64,000 bases of DNA from Parachryseolinea silvisoli (GTDB taxonomy: Bacteria; Bacteroidota; Bacteroidia; Cytophagales; Cyclobacteriaceae): contig NZ_JAIOAO010000001.1 in the NCBI RefSeq assembly GCF_021190955.1, forward strand, positions 620,001 to 684,000. The letters are read 5' to 3'. The translations under genes and the position numbers were made by a program. The notes under the pieces were generated by a model. The model did no database searches. It had not been told where the DNA came from and worked only from the letters and a program-made list of their open reading frames with translations. Each line of letters starts with the position of its first letter. Position 1 is the first letter of the stretch. Of the stretch, positions 10,058-17,844 are shown piece after piece.

Positions 10058-10417
10058 ATGGCCTATAGTACAAAACTCGCCGATCGCATCAGAACCTACC
10101 TCGCCGGTATTCCGAAGATTAAAATTGAGGAAAAGGAAATGTTCAGGGGCCTTGCGTTTTTAGTGAATGGAAAAATGTGCGTAAATGTGAGTGGCGAAGA
10201 GCTGATGTGTCGCTACGATCCTGTTCACGATGAGGAAGTGGCCGAAAGAACGGGCTTTCAGCCCATGATTATGAAAGGAAAACAGCTCCGCGGATATTGT
10301 TATGTTAGCGAAGATGGGTACAAGTCGAAAGCAAACTTTGAATACTGGCTAACGCTGTGCCTTGAATTTAACAAGAAAGCCAAAGCATCAAAAAAGCCGT
10401 CCAAATCGACCCGGTAA
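10058..10417 (+). CDS. TfoX/Sxy N-terminal domain protein
   Basis: 119 residues from the ATG at 10058. The TfoX N-terminal fold is recognisable: EEKEMFRGLAFLVNGKMCVNV, then GYCYVSEDGY. In proteobacteria Sxy/TfoX acts in competence with a second domain, which is missing here. Stand-alone N-domain proteins are common in Bacteroidota and their role is not established. The tail is Lys/Ser-rich and disordered. Confidence 0.8.
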   Translation: MAYSTKLADRIRTYLAGIPKIKIEEKEMFRGLAFLVNGKMCVNVSGEELMCRYDPVHDEEVAERTGFQPMIMKGKQLRGYCYVSEDGYKSKANFEYWLTLCLEFNKKAKASKKPSKSTR

Positions 10418-10562
10418 GACGAGAACTGAGGTTGACGTACATTTTAGCGCTTCGCCAAATTTACCTGTTACCTGCGATATGACCCAAAAGGGTAATTGCG
10501 CTATTATCCCGTTTCTCCGAAAATTGCACAACCTTTTCTGTGCTATTGATAAAGATAACCTC

Positions 10563-11378
10563 ATGAAAAAATTGACCCTATGTAGCCTCTGCCTAGCCGT
10601 TGTGCTGGCAGCCTGCAGCAGTGATGATGATGCCAACGCGCCTCAGGGCGCTAAAGAATTCCCGCAGGATACCGAATGGGTAGGCGTATTGGACCGCAAC
10701 GGCTACCAATATCCACCTCCGGCATACCTCCGGTTTAAAGAAAATGATAAGTTGGTGGTCTATGCACCGCATTTCTTTGTAGAAGACGGAAATGTGATCA
10801 GACCCGATAGCGTCAATGGACGCCTTACGAGTATCACTGAAGTCGACGACGCCACGATTGATGTGAGGGCCAACATCGAACATTACGGTGAGGTGACGAT
10901 GACCATCAAGGACAAACGAACACTGACGGCGATATCCACCAACGCAAACAAGCCCGTACCTTTTACGTTGGAGTTATACGACACGCCGCTTGCTTCGTTG
11001 TCAGGCTCCGTCTGGAGCGGTCCCGTTATGACGGGTCTGGGTCCAACCGCCGGCATGGTTGCGTATCCTGATCTAAGTACCATCGTGTTTGATCAGTTCG
11101 ATACATATTATGGTCGGGGTGGTCGTCTATTTGAAATGACGCCGCAAACACCCGGAAACCTGGCAAAATCAGCTTACCAGAAAAAGCGTGCGATGGTTAT
11201 TATGCGGGGCTTCGACGAAACGAACGCACTCTTAATCGACTACTTCGGCGTCCTGCTCCCCGGCAATGATAAGATGATGGTTTACTCAGGGGTTAGCGGC
11301 GCGCGTCTGCCGTATTACACGCAGACAATTCCGTGGAATGGTCCCATCGGTCAGACACCGATTATCGAGAAACAATGA
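10563..11378 (+). CDS. lipoprotein of unknown function
   Basis: 271 residues from the ATG at 10563, which gives a clean lipoprotein signal: two lysines, a hydrophobic core and the lipobox LAAC at residues 16-19, followed by SSDDD, the acidic stretch that in Bacteroidota often precedes surface export of lipoproteins. Earlier in-frame starts give no signal peptide. The mature part looks like an all-beta extracellular domain with no motif I recognise. The next feature is the tRNA 130 bases downstream. Confidence 0.7.
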   Translation: MKKLTLCSLCLAVVLAACSSDDDANAPQGAKEFPQDTEWVGVLDRNGYQYPPPAYLRFKENDKLVVYAPHFFVEDGNVIRPDSVNGRLTSITEVDDATIDVRANIEHYGEVTMTIKDKRTLTAISTNANKPVPFTLELYDTPLASLSGSVWSGPVMTGLGPTAGMVAYPDLSTIVFDQFDTYYGRGGRLFEMTPQTPGNLAKSAYQKKRAMVIMRGFDETNALLIDYFGVLLPGNDKMMVYSGVSGARLPYYTQTIPWNGPIGQTPIIEKQ

Positions 11379-11507
11379 GTCCTCAAGGCTTGCGTCTGCG
11401 ACCAATCTCCTGCGCGACGCGCGCAAATGATGGGCATGCACTATGGTGAAATAGAAAAAAAACTTATTTTTGAGCCCCTTTCGAGGTTGAGAACAACCAG
11501 GAAGTAA

Positions 11508-11581
11508 GGGCCCCTAGCTCAGCTGGTTAGAGCATCTGACTCATAATCAGAGGGTCGCCGGATCGTGCCCGGCGGGGCCCA
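11508..11581 (+). tRNA. tRNA with CAT anticodon (elongator Met, or Ile2)
   Basis: A complete cloverleaf: acceptor GGGCCCC/GGGGCCC with discriminator A, D-arm GCTC/GAGC with GG in the loop, anticodon arm TCTGA-CTCATAA-TCAGA, T-stem GCCGG/CCGGC. CCA is not encoded. The CAT anticodon means elongator methionine or, if lysidinylated, isoleucine for ATA; the arms fit elongator Met of Bacteroidota better. The T-loop is odd: it reads ATCGTGC where TTCGANY is nearly universal, so positions 54 and 58 appear exchanged (A54/T58 in place of T54/A58). A 22-base stretch of the anticodon arm and variable region is repeated at 61669. Confidence 0.93.
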
Positions 11582-11592
11582 CACTGAAAATC

Positions 11593-11627
11593 AGGCAGTT
11601 ACATATAAATGTGGCTGCCTTTTTTTC
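11593..11627 (+). terminator. Rho-independent terminator after tRNA
   Basis: AGGCAG and CTGCCT pair around a 16-base loop and are followed by a run of T. It lies 11 bases after the tRNA. Confidence 0.75.
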
Positions 11628-11915
11628 GTTTTAATAGGTTCTGTTAAGAAAAGGTGTTAAGAAAGTCGAAAAAATCGCTTACAAATTGTCGCTGTAAAGA
11701 GGAACGCCATCCACCTTTTCTACTCTGTCCTTTTCTGAATGGTGAGTGTTTACTTGAATTGTCATGTGTTCGCTATTAATCTTATATTTTTTATCTGACG
11801 CGGAAGGGGAATTCTTCGTCGCACAACGTTAGACATTCTAATCTCTCTTTTGTTTTTATCAAATTCTGTAGTCCAAGTCTCGGTCGATGGTATTTTTCCC
11901 AGAATGCGTAGTTTT
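11628..11915. other. intergenic edge of the first AT-rich gene array
   Basis: No gene is supported. At 11831-11838 the sequence CGTTAGAC (GTCTAAC on the minus strand) has the form of an integron core site (RYYYAAC), and downstream bases in the minus sense (GTTGTGCGACG) begin what could be a palindromic site. It lies about 80 bases past the stop of the first minus-strand gene, where a cassette end would be expected. Confidence 0.4.
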
Positions 11916-12386
11916 TTATCTCAATCTGCTTTTAATGTCTTGTCCCGACTGCGCTCCCAGGATTATAAATTCTCTTTTCTTATTATCTCGCGTCTTAACA
12001 TAAACCTTGCCGTCATGTGGATAATGTCCCATCCCCCACTTTTTATTTTTGTCATACGTGATCTCAACAATGTCCGACTTGTTAATTCTGAAATTGGAGT
12101 CGTTAGCTTTTAGAAAGTCATGAGATTTCAAATCTATGCCCTTAATTCTCTCAATGTATTTCGCGCTGATGTAGGAATAGGGATTTTGAAGATCCCCGTC
12201 AACTGTCAACGGCAACAAATTTGCCAAGGCGTCACTGCTTTCAGCACCTATTAGTCCGTGTACTTTAATTCCAATCAATTGGTCGTCCGTTATCAAGACC
12301 AAAAAAGTCCTGTTTAAAATCAACCAGTAGTACTCCATTGCCACAAAATGATTATCGGAAGTGAATTCAAATTCGCTTATTCTCAT
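11916..12386 (-). CDS. hypothetical protein, AT-rich array gene 1
   Basis: 156 residues, no signal peptide or membrane segment. The first 75 residues alternate hydrophobic strands (YYWLILNRTFLVLITDDQLIGIKV), and the C-terminal half ends in basic KSRLR, which recalls PH-like or YcxB-type small domains, but I cannot assign a family. Base composition is clearly more AT-rich than the flanking chromosome. It is the last of a series of same-strand short genes, each followed by a palindromic spacer. Confidence 0.6.
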   Translation of the reverse strand: MRISEFEFTSDNHFVAMEYYWLILNRTFLVLITDDQLIGIKVHGLIGAESSDALANLLPLTVDGDLQNPYSYISAKYIERIKGIDLKSHDFLKANDSNFRINKSDIVEITYDKNKKWGMGHYPHDGKVYVKTRDNKKREFIILGAQSGQDIKSRLR

Positions 12387-12482
12387 TGTCCCTTTTTGGT
12401 TTCCTTAATATGTGGAGTATCGGTTAGTTCTCTATTTCTTTTCATTCTTGTTCGAGTTCGCACTGTCGTCCTTAAAAAAATT

Positions 12483-12572
12483 GCTATAAAGTTCGCATAA
12501 AGCGTGCCGGCAATCCAAATTAATAATTAATCATTAACTCTTCCGGCATGATTTATAATGCATTGTTAGTAG
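12483..12572 (-). repeat. attC-like imperfect palindrome
   Basis: In the minus sense the site starts at CTAAC, overlapping the stop codon of the zinc-ribbon gene. It has long imperfect arms (GCATTATAAATCATGCCGG and its partner CCGGCACGCTTTATGC) around an AT-only loop. Stop-codon overlap and an unpaired-base-containing stem fit integron attC sites; the right core is not GTT here, so it is degenerate. Confidence 0.45.
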
Positions 12573-13213
12573 CTGCCGTCCCATCTTTCTTTTAGTATGT
12601 CAATTGGTGTCTCAAAGGTCCCAATTCTTTTCAAATAATCTTTCTCTTGTTCTGTTAGGTCATTGGTGCCAAGTGCGATATCTTCCCAAACTTTTCCGCT
12701 TTGCCTTTTAAGTGCAAATTCAATTGTTTCGATCTTAGATTTTTTATTTAGTCCCACCATTGTTAAATCAATGAATTGGCCTTCTATAATTTCTCCTTTA
12801 GTTATTTGTCCCAAGAGAAAGAATTCTCTGTTCGTTAATTGAAAAGCACTCTTAATTTTAAATTGAGCCGCTGTCAACTCGTGCCAAGCATGCCCACAAT
12901 GTCGGCATTGTCTTGCATACGGAGTCCTTGCAAGCCTTTTACATTTCGGACAATTATTGAAGAAAACTTTGTCTGCACTCACCGTAATTATTCGAAGTGC
13001 AGTTTTTAATTCAAAGTCATCATAACCATCCTTCAGAAAATTTTGTATTTCAGGCTGTTCACTAATCCAACCCTTCTCAACCATCAATTTTCTCATTTTT
13101 GGGTTGTCCTCCGTTTTGTAAGTATACATGTGATACTTCAGTGCTAGCTTTTCATCGTCAGTCATTAAGTTGCTGAAATAATTTATAATATAGTTGGCTG
13201 TTTCTTTGTCCAT
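12566..13213 (-). CDS. hypothetical zinc-ribbon protein, AT-rich array gene
   Basis: 215 residues. CPKC at 88-91 and CRHCGH at 103-108 make a four-cysteine zinc ribbon between two helical/strand regions. The C-terminal half (residues 120-190) is a beta-rich domain about an FIDLTMVGLN strand. No catalytic motif is recognised, so this may be a nucleic-acid- or protein-binding scaffold. The stop codon TAA lies in the left core of the attC-like site that follows. Confidence 0.65.
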   Translation of the reverse strand: MDKETANYIINYFSNLMTDDEKLALKYHMYTYKTEDNPKMRKLMVEKGWISEQPEIQNFLKDGYDDFELKTALRIITVSADKVFFNNCPKCKRLARTPYARQCRHCGHAWHELTAAQFKIKSAFQLTNREFFLLGQITKGEIIEGQFIDLTMVGLNKKSKIETIEFALKRQSGKVWEDIALGTNDLTEQEKDYLKRIGTFETPIDILKERWDGSY

Positions 13214-13482
13214 AGTACATGAATACTTAGAAGCGTCCCGCGGGTGGTTAAGGTAGTCTTTTCGGCATAAAAGAGTGGCTTCTCACATCCGCGGTGGGCT
13301 AAATTCACCCTTTTTTGGCGTAAGATTTTCGCGTCAATTCCAATTTTGTCGTAGGCTTTAGCCATCCTGTCATACACCTGACCAGATGAACAGTAATCTT
13401 AAAGGTTCCCAAGGTCAGCTCCCGGCACCGTTCGGTTGACATGTGACCTAAGGGCGGAGGTGATGCGCATCTTGGCGGCAGT
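13214..13482. other. GC-richer spacer of unknown origin inside the AT-rich array
   Basis: Unlike the surrounding genes this stretch is GC-rich and holds an inverted pair CCCGCGGGTGG...CCGCGGTGGG (13238-13300). Short open frames on the minus strand have no recognisable protein motif. A 16-base word, TTGGCGTAAGATTTTC (13315-13330), recurs at 61288-61303 near the defence island. It may be a mobile-element remnant, but no transposase sequence can be read. Confidence 0.35.
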
Positions 13483-14058
13483 CTATTTTTCCAAATATCC
13501 GGATAAACTTCTTGATCCATCTTTGATTAATTCCGATTCAATTCCATAAAGAACCATATTGACTCCGAGAGGACCATTCGATCCAAAGAATTGTTTCTTT
13601 GTCTCCTCTGAATATGTTTCTCTTACATTCTTAAGCCTTGATTTTAATGTATCAGCAGGTGCAATGTCCACGGCCAACGAATATGATTTCCTCACCTGAT
13701 TAAACAGGCTGTCACCAAGCCCATTATTTATAAACATATTCTTTACTAATTCCACATTCCTTATGTCCATGTCATCAAGTTTATTCATCTCGCCTCTTAA
13801 GCTATCAATATACGTTGATGTCTTGACTAAACTCAAATAGACGGCAGTAGCCTTCATTGATAAAACACTGTCGCTTGACTCTTGTAACATTTGGTTGTAT
13901 GATTTCGCTAAGTCTGACTTAGCTAGTGAAATATCATACTCCATTTTTGATTTAACGTCTTTTACTCCGTTGTCTATTCTTTCCTTTACCTCTTTCCTAA
14001 AGTCGCAGCCAAATAAAGATATCAAAATCGTCAGTATGATAAGTGTTTGTCGTGGCAT
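13483..14058 (-). CDS. lipoprotein, AT-rich array gene
   Basis: 191 residues from the ATG at 14058, which gives a lipoprotein signal (lipobox LFGC); the frame extends upstream without a signal. Residues 22-150 are highly charged and helical, a likely coiled coil. No family is recognised. It reads in the same direction as the small membrane protein upstream, 96 bases away without a palindromic spacer, so the two may belong to one cassette. Confidence 0.6.
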   Translation of the reverse strand: MPRQTLIILTILISLFGCDFRKEVKERIDNGVKDVKSKMEYDISLAKSDLAKSYNQMLQESSDSVLSMKATAVYLSLVKTSTYIDSLRGEMNKLDDMDIRNVELVKNMFINNGLGDSLFNQVRKSYSLAVDIAPADTLKSRLKNVRETYSEETKKQFFGSNGPLGVNMVLYGIESELIKDGSRSLSGYLEK

Positions 14059-14154
14059 GGTCCGTCTTTGTTTGTATTTCTTATTCGAAATTATCGGCAG
14101 ACACAACTCTTTGTCTACTCCGCAAATTTCTCTCGTAACCAAAGACCGAAGTCA

Positions 14155-14361
14155 TTAATTTCCTTTGTCCAAGAGTCTGCCAAGTATTGAAATGATTTGG
14201 ATTGTCATCACGGCTCCATAAATAATTGAGATTCTCCTTATTCCCTTTTTTACTTTCAATTCTTGCGCTGTCCCTGTCGCCAGTTTATTGATGTATCGAG
14301 TCAAAAAATAGAAGGCAATTATCCCAATAATTGAAACAATCAGTAATTGTGCATCAGTCAT
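14155..14361 (-). CDS. small membrane protein, 68 residues
   Basis: Two hydrophobic helices (residues 5-21 and 44-60) flank a basic loop. It starts with ATG and ends before the lipoprotein gene. No family is recognised. The two-gene unit suggests a membrane partner for the lipoprotein, or an effector/immunity-type pair; that is only a guess from arrangement. Confidence 0.5.
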   Translation of the reverse strand: MTDAQLLIVSIIGIIAFYFLTRYINKLATGTAQELKVKKGIRRISIIYGAVMTIQIISILGRLLDKGN

Positions 14362-14399
14362 CAGTCAAAATATTTCGTGCAAAAAAAACTCAAATTTTG

Positions 14400-14487
14400 C
14401 TCCAAGTTGTAAGCGGAAATTGTCTTTGTGGCCTGCTGGCAACAAATTTACACTGAGCCCCGCCATTGATCATGCACGTTGTTGTGC
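14400..14487 (-). repeat. partial copy of the 130-bp palindromic repeat
   Basis: In the minus sense GCACAAC is followed by an arm close to GTGCATAAGCAATGGCGGG and the loop word CAGTGTAAATTTGT, both shared with the copies at 53378 and 56747. The second arm is lost or replaced. It follows the gene at 14498-14758, the position expected for the attC site of that cassette. Confidence 0.5.
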
Positions 14488-14497
14488 GCCGTGCCTT

Positions 14498-14758
14498 TCA
14501 CTCCTCTACTTTTACAAATGTATACCTGTCGCCAAATCCTTTCCCCTTTAAGAATTTCTTCATCTCTTTTTTTGTCGGTCGGAAACAAAAGACGGTATCA
14601 GACTTTGTCTCAGTCACGGCCCTTAAATTATTCATGTCGTCTTCCGTTGAAATTGTCCCAAGTATCAACCCATTATCAATCTTTGTCAAGTTTGTCACGC
14701 GCCAACTATTTGCAGAAAACTCTTTATTCAAAAAATAGCGCCCCGTTCGTGTATGCAC
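14498..14758 (-). CDS. hypothetical protein, 86 residues, AT-rich array gene
   Basis: A small soluble protein with a strand-rich first half (GLILGTIST) and a basic C-terminal half (KKEMKKFLKGKGFG). No family is recognised. The ATG lies inside the palindromic site of the gene upstream, as seen for integron cassette genes, so a downstream start cannot be ruled out. Confidence 0.5.
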   Translation of the reverse strand: MHTRTGRYFLNKEFSANSWRVTNLTKIDNGLILGTISTEDDMNNLRAVTETKSDTVFCFRPTKKEMKKFLKGKGFGDRYTFVKVEE

Positions 14759-14818
14759 AGTTTAAATTTATATTTAACTGTTAATCGAATTTATTGAGCA
14801 TACACATTGTTGTAAGAC
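14745..14818 (-). repeat. attC-like imperfect palindrome
   Basis: Arms GTGTATGC-ACAGTTTAAATT and AATTTATTGA-GCATACAC pair over about 20 bases with bulges. The left core in the minus sense is TTACAAC, preceded by GTC. The upstream end of the same unit begins GTTTGTAACAC, whose reverse complement (GTGTTACAAAC) nearly matches GTCTTACAAC. This end-to-end complementarity is what integron cassettes show. Confidence 0.55.
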
Positions 14819-14826
14819 ATCACAAT

Positions 14827-15237
14827 TCAGTAGTCGAAATCCTGGGCATTTTTATCCCAGTCAACTTCTCTTACTCTCTTTTCTATTATGTCTTTAATGC
14901 TTCTTTCTCCAGGGGTCTCATCAAACCAAATAATTACTAACTCTGACCCCATAAAAACACTATTAATTGGATCATTTGAATTTAACCAAACTTTGTAAAT
15001 AGATGGAGGTAAGAAATTTTCTAAATCTCTGTCCAATGGTTGAATCACTAATACCTTTCTCGATCCCCACTCACTTGGGCACTTTTGTCGTTCTAAAATT
15101 CTCTTATTGACATTTCGATTAGGACGTCCTTCTAGTAATCCACCATAGGTTCTGCCATAGACAAATCCGTCTACGGTTACTCGTCTACCTGATTCTAATT
15201 CTATATCAATCATATCTTCTCGTAGTGTTACAAACAC
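14827..15237 (-). CDS. hypothetical protein, 136 residues, AT-rich array gene
   Basis: A soluble protein with a strand-rich N-terminal region (VTVDGFVYGRTYGGLLEGRP), then LVIIWFDETPGERSIKDII in the last third. No signal peptide, no family recognised. It is bounded by a 180-bp repeat upstream and a palindrome downstream, so it is a single-gene cassette-like unit. Confidence 0.55.
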   Translation of the reverse strand: MFVTLREDMIDIELESGRRVTVDGFVYGRTYGGLLEGRPNRNVNKRILERQKCPSEWGSRKVLVIQPLDRDLENFLPPSIYKVWLNSNDPINSVFMGSELVIIWFDETPGERSIKDIIEKRVREVDWDKNAQDFDY

Positions 15238-15416
15238 TCGAATATACGCACTAGCCTATATTTTTATTTATAATGAATAAAGCACTGAAACTGCCCTTTT
15301 TAAGGAATTTTAGGTATTTTGGAGGATATTTATTTTCGCACTTTTATGATTGTACACTGCGTTCCCAATGCACGGTTCGGCAGCTGAACTGACGCTTCAC
15401 GTGTGGGTGAGAGGTC
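15233..15416 (-). repeat. 180-bp intergenic repeat, copy 1
   Basis: It fills the whole gap between two genes. Shared words in the minus sense are TCAGCTGCCGAA, GCAGTGTACAATCATAAA, AAATAAATATCCTCC, ACCTAAAATTCC, GCAGTTTCAG and GCGTATATTCGAGTGTT. Similarity to the other copies (15891, 40022, 55818, 57653) ends exactly after GTT. Confidence 0.75.
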
Positions 15417-15857
15417 CTAACTCGGCTCGTCATCCAATTCTCGTAGTTTCTTGTAGTCAGCCGAATAAAAGTAGACATTGTTCCGCTTCGCTAGTCGTCC
15501 TTTGTCCGCGAGTTTTTCAATCACTTTCGAAATCTGTTCCTGGCAAAAATCAACATCATCAAAACCTGACAGTCTTAAGCTCTGAAGATAGCATGCTGCA
15601 AACCAGGGGTCAATTCCAAATATTGTATTCTCTACATCGCCTCTAAAGTCAAAATCAATTATTCTGTCTTTCCATTTTACCCAACATCCCATACCGTGAA
15701 AGTTATACTCTAAGTCGTGCTCGTCAATTGTCCCTGTCTTATACAACGCCTCTTGCCAACTCTGCTCGGAGTTTCTCCTAAATCCCTCAGTTTTCATTAT
15801 TTCTACTACCGAAATGATGTCTTTTAAGTAGTCTTTCAATATTTCTTCGATGTCCAT
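15417..15857 (-). CDS. hypothetical protein, possibly DUF6896-like
   Basis: 146 residues. The central motif HGMGCWVKWKDRIIDFDFRGD, with a conserved-looking Gly-Cys and Asp pairs, resembles small Bacteroidota proteins classed as DUF6896. I am not certain of the name. Helical N-terminus, no membrane segment. It is flanked on both sides by copies of the 180-bp repeat, the clearest gene-plus-repeat module of this stretch. Confidence 0.6.
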   Translation of the reverse strand: MDIEEILKDYLKDIISVVEIMKTEGFRRNSEQSWQEALYKTGTIDEHDLEYNFHGMGCWVKWKDRIIDFDFRGDVENTIFGIDPWFAACYLQSLRLSGFDDVDFCQEQISKVIEKLADKGRLAKRNNVYFYSADYKKLRELDDEPS

Positions 15858-15890
15858 AAATACCTATGTCTCAATAACAGCATTGTGAAT

Positions 15891-15983
15891 AACACTCGAA
15901 TATACGCAATGCCGTATTTTTAATTTATTATTAAGTGCTGAAACTGCTCTTTCCGTAGGAATTTTAGGCATTTAGGAGGATAT
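15891..15983 (-). repeat. 180-bp intergenic repeat, copy 2 (shortened)
   Basis: It has the right-hand half of the family: AAATAAATATCCTCC, CCTAAAATTCC, GCAGTTTCAG and GCGTATATTCGAGTGTT. The left half, with TCAGCTGCCGAA, is missing. It fills the gap between genes; similarity ends after GTT. Confidence 0.65.
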
Positions 15984-16586
15984 TTATTTCCTGATTGTTT
16001 TGTTGTTCTTATTATACCTCTGCTTCGTCCAAATCTGTACAAGTCCGTTTTTTGCATTTTGTCCAAATAAGCTTGTGGGCACCGGAAAGAACCCATTAAC
16101 CGAAACGCCATAAATTTCTTTGGGGTCAATCCTGTCCAACGTTGCTTTTGCAATTGCCGCGGACACTGCTTGTCCGTCTATCAGAAGAACAGGGTCTCTA
16201 GAGTCTGTCAAAATATGTTGACTGTAGGAAGTGTATTTGTCAACGTACAAGTTCCTCGCATCCTTCATCCAAGCTTCTACATCCTTTGAATCCATTTTTT
16301 TAACTGTCATTACGTAGATAGAACCCCGGCCTGGCACGTAGTTATCGATCATTATTTTTGAATACCAGATGCTCTTAATTCTACCTGGCGGAATGGTCTG
16401 CAGATAAGCGTTTATTTTTGCTGTGTCCGTATAATACTCGCCATCGATATAGTATGCCCTTACAGAATCCACAGGAATATTCTCGTCACACAATTTTAAC
16501 CATCTGTCAATAAATGCTTTGTCCGTCCCTTGTCCAAAGGATGCAGAGAAGTAGAGAAGAAATAATATGGTGAAATTTTGTCTCAT
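15984..16586 (-). CDS. exported protein with TonB-plug-like C-terminus
   Basis: 200 residues with a signal peptide (to about residue 19, FGQG). The C-terminal part PVLLIDGQAVS...LDRIDPKEIYGVSV...GQNAKNGLVQIWTK follows the order of the plug segment of TonB-dependent receptors (IVDG, I..IEVLK, YG..A.NGVI.I.TK), but there is no barrel. Such isolated plug-like proteins occur in Bacteroidota, with unknown function. The stop lies at the edge of repeat copy 2. Confidence 0.55.
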   Translation of the reverse strand: MRQNFTILFLLYFSASFGQGTDKAFIDRWLKLCDENIPVDSVRAYYIDGEYYTDTAKINAYLQTIPPGRIKSIWYSKIMIDNYVPGRGSIYVMTVKKMDSKDVEAWMKDARNLYVDKYTSYSQHILTDSRDPVLLIDGQAVSAAIAKATLDRIDPKEIYGVSVNGFFPVPTSLFGQNAKNGLVQIWTKQRYNKNNKTIRK

Positions 16587-16592
16587 GAGCTT

Positions 16593-16690
16593 GCCTAATG
16601 TTTGTGAATAAGACGTGGTGTTGGCAAAATCAAAAATTTATTCCCTCCGCTCCAGCACCATGGGATACTCACAGTGTCGTTGTTAGCGCC
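16593..16690 (-). repeat. attC-like imperfect palindrome
   Basis: In the minus sense the left core GGCGCTAAC contains the stop codon of the gene at 16683-17231, and the right end is ACATTAGGC. Arms TGTGAGTATCCCATGGTGCTGG and the matching right side agree at about 16 of 22 positions, with bulges. Stop-codon overlap plus bulged arms fits an attC site. Confidence 0.5.
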
Positions 16691-17231
16691 TATTCGCAGC
16701 TATTTTATTTATTCTTGGTTGAATGTTCCACATTCCGATTGGAGTCAAAATCATCAGAGCCAATTCAGGTAAATATTCATGGATTTTAAGATTTCTTTGT
16801 AGTTCTGCGGTCTTTAAAGTCCGGGCCGCAAAGGAAAGCCCATAGATTATACACAGGATGCTTAAGATTGTTAGTCCCATGTGAATTTTTAGTTCCAATT
16901 CGGGATTAACGCTCGCCACTTTCCGAACAAAGAAATTGAAATACATGAAGCAAAGTATGTAAAAGATATAGATTGTTGGAATCCAAAAACAGATTTTAAA
17001 CAATTTGATTTTTGGCCGTTCCCCTTGAGCCATGGTTGGAATCAAGAATGTCACCAGTGACCAAACCCAGATAAAGGAGTTTACAAGAGCAACTGGAAAG
17101 ACAATAATCCATAACAGCAAGGTGTACCCAACGGAAATAGGTCTAATAAAAAGCAAAATAAAAAAAGTCGTAAGCGGTCCCCAGGAAATCAGGAATAATT
17201 GCCAGTGTCTTAGTCGAAGAATTCGTTTCAT
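16683..17231 (-). CDS. multi-pass membrane protein, unknown, AT-rich array gene
   Basis: 182 residues with about four hydrophobic helices (residues 12-30, 35-62, 80-105, 120-140). The N-terminus is basic (MKRILRLRHWQ) and the C-terminus ends in charged RINKIAANRR. No family recognised. Its stop codon sits in the core of the attC-like site that follows. Confidence 0.55.
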   Translation of the reverse strand: MKRILRLRHWQLFLISWGPLTTFFILLFIRPISVGYTLLLWIIVFPVALVNSFIWVWSLVTFLIPTMAQGERPKIKLFKICFWIPTIYIFYILCFMYFNFFVRKVASVNPELELKIHMGLTILSILCIIYGLSFAARTLKTAELQRNLKIHEYLPELALMILTPIGMWNIQPRINKIAANRR

Positions 17232-17287
17232 TCAGTCTCATTATTTACAAAACCTCGCTTAGTGCCTGGTCACACCGAAACGCACTT

Positions 17288-17563
17288 TTATTTTGTCTTT
17301 CGTGTTAAAAATAAATATATCCCTGTCGTTAAAGTCCAGGTTGTAATGATGTCAATAATTAAACTTTTTCCTTCCCAGCCTGAATTTAATATTGGGTAGT
17401 CAACCATGAACTGTGAATAATAAGCCAACGGGAATCCAACGTCTAAGTGATCGTTTGTCTGTCTGTGAAGTGGCGAGTTGATTTGAAACAAAACTGTTAG
17501 AAATGAAGTCGAGAAAAAAATGAGAATTGAAAGGATTGTCCCGATGGTCAGTTTTCTAATCAT
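17288..17563 (-). CDS. small membrane protein, 91 residues, AT-rich array gene
   Basis: One N-terminal hydrophobic helix, an extracytoplasmic middle (residues 28-65) and a second hydrophobic stretch ending in RKTK. No family recognised. It lies between the short repeat fragment at 17612 and the membrane-protein gene. Confidence 0.5.
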   Translation of the reverse strand: MIRKLTIGTILSILIFFSTSFLTVLFQINSPLHRQTNDHLDVGFPLAYYSQFMVDYPILNSGWEGKSLIIDIITTWTLTTGIYLFLTRKTK

Positions 17564-17611
17564 TTATTTATTCTTGTTGGCTAGGAATCTGTTTGCCCAC
17601 GCATTGCTGAC

Positions 17612-17640
17612 AACACTCGAATATACGGTATCAAGTTGCT
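17612..17640 (-). repeat. fragment of the 180-bp repeat
   Basis: Only the right end of the family remains: a variant of GTATATTCGAGTGTT, with the same break after GTT. Together with the palindrome at 17721 it would delimit a gene-less cassette of about 110 bases. Confidence 0.45.
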
Positions 17641-17720
17641 GATTATTTACACTCTCACACAGTTCATCTTACAGTCTCTGTCTTTCAGGTATAGAGGCAT
17701 TTACTCCACTCTTTTTTCAA

Positions 17721-17841
17721 GTATGTAACGTTGTGGGTGTACGATTAGTAAATTGTCCCGCGATACCGAACGTCGCATGAAAGACAAAACTAAAACCTTA
17801 ATCCGTGCCCCACAATGGCACATACATTTTGTTCTAGGTAG
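17721..17841 (-). repeat. attC-like imperfect palindrome
   Basis: It starts right after the TAA of the lipoprotein gene. In the minus sense CTAGAAC is the left core, CAACGTTACAT the right end, and inner arms CCATTGTGGGGCACGG / CGTACACCCACAACG pair with bulges. Confidence 0.45.
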
Positions 17842-17844
17842 CTT

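Noticed and set aside
13305-13520. 71-codon minus-strand frame between two array genes
   Set aside because: No motif, and its upstream part overlaps the 3' end of the lipoprotein gene; composition is unlike a coding region of this array.
15233-15416. 180-bp repeats as insertion sequences or MITEs
   Set aside because: No transposase frame and no target-site duplication were seen, and the terminal sequences are not simple inverted repeats. A MITE origin cannot be fully excluded.
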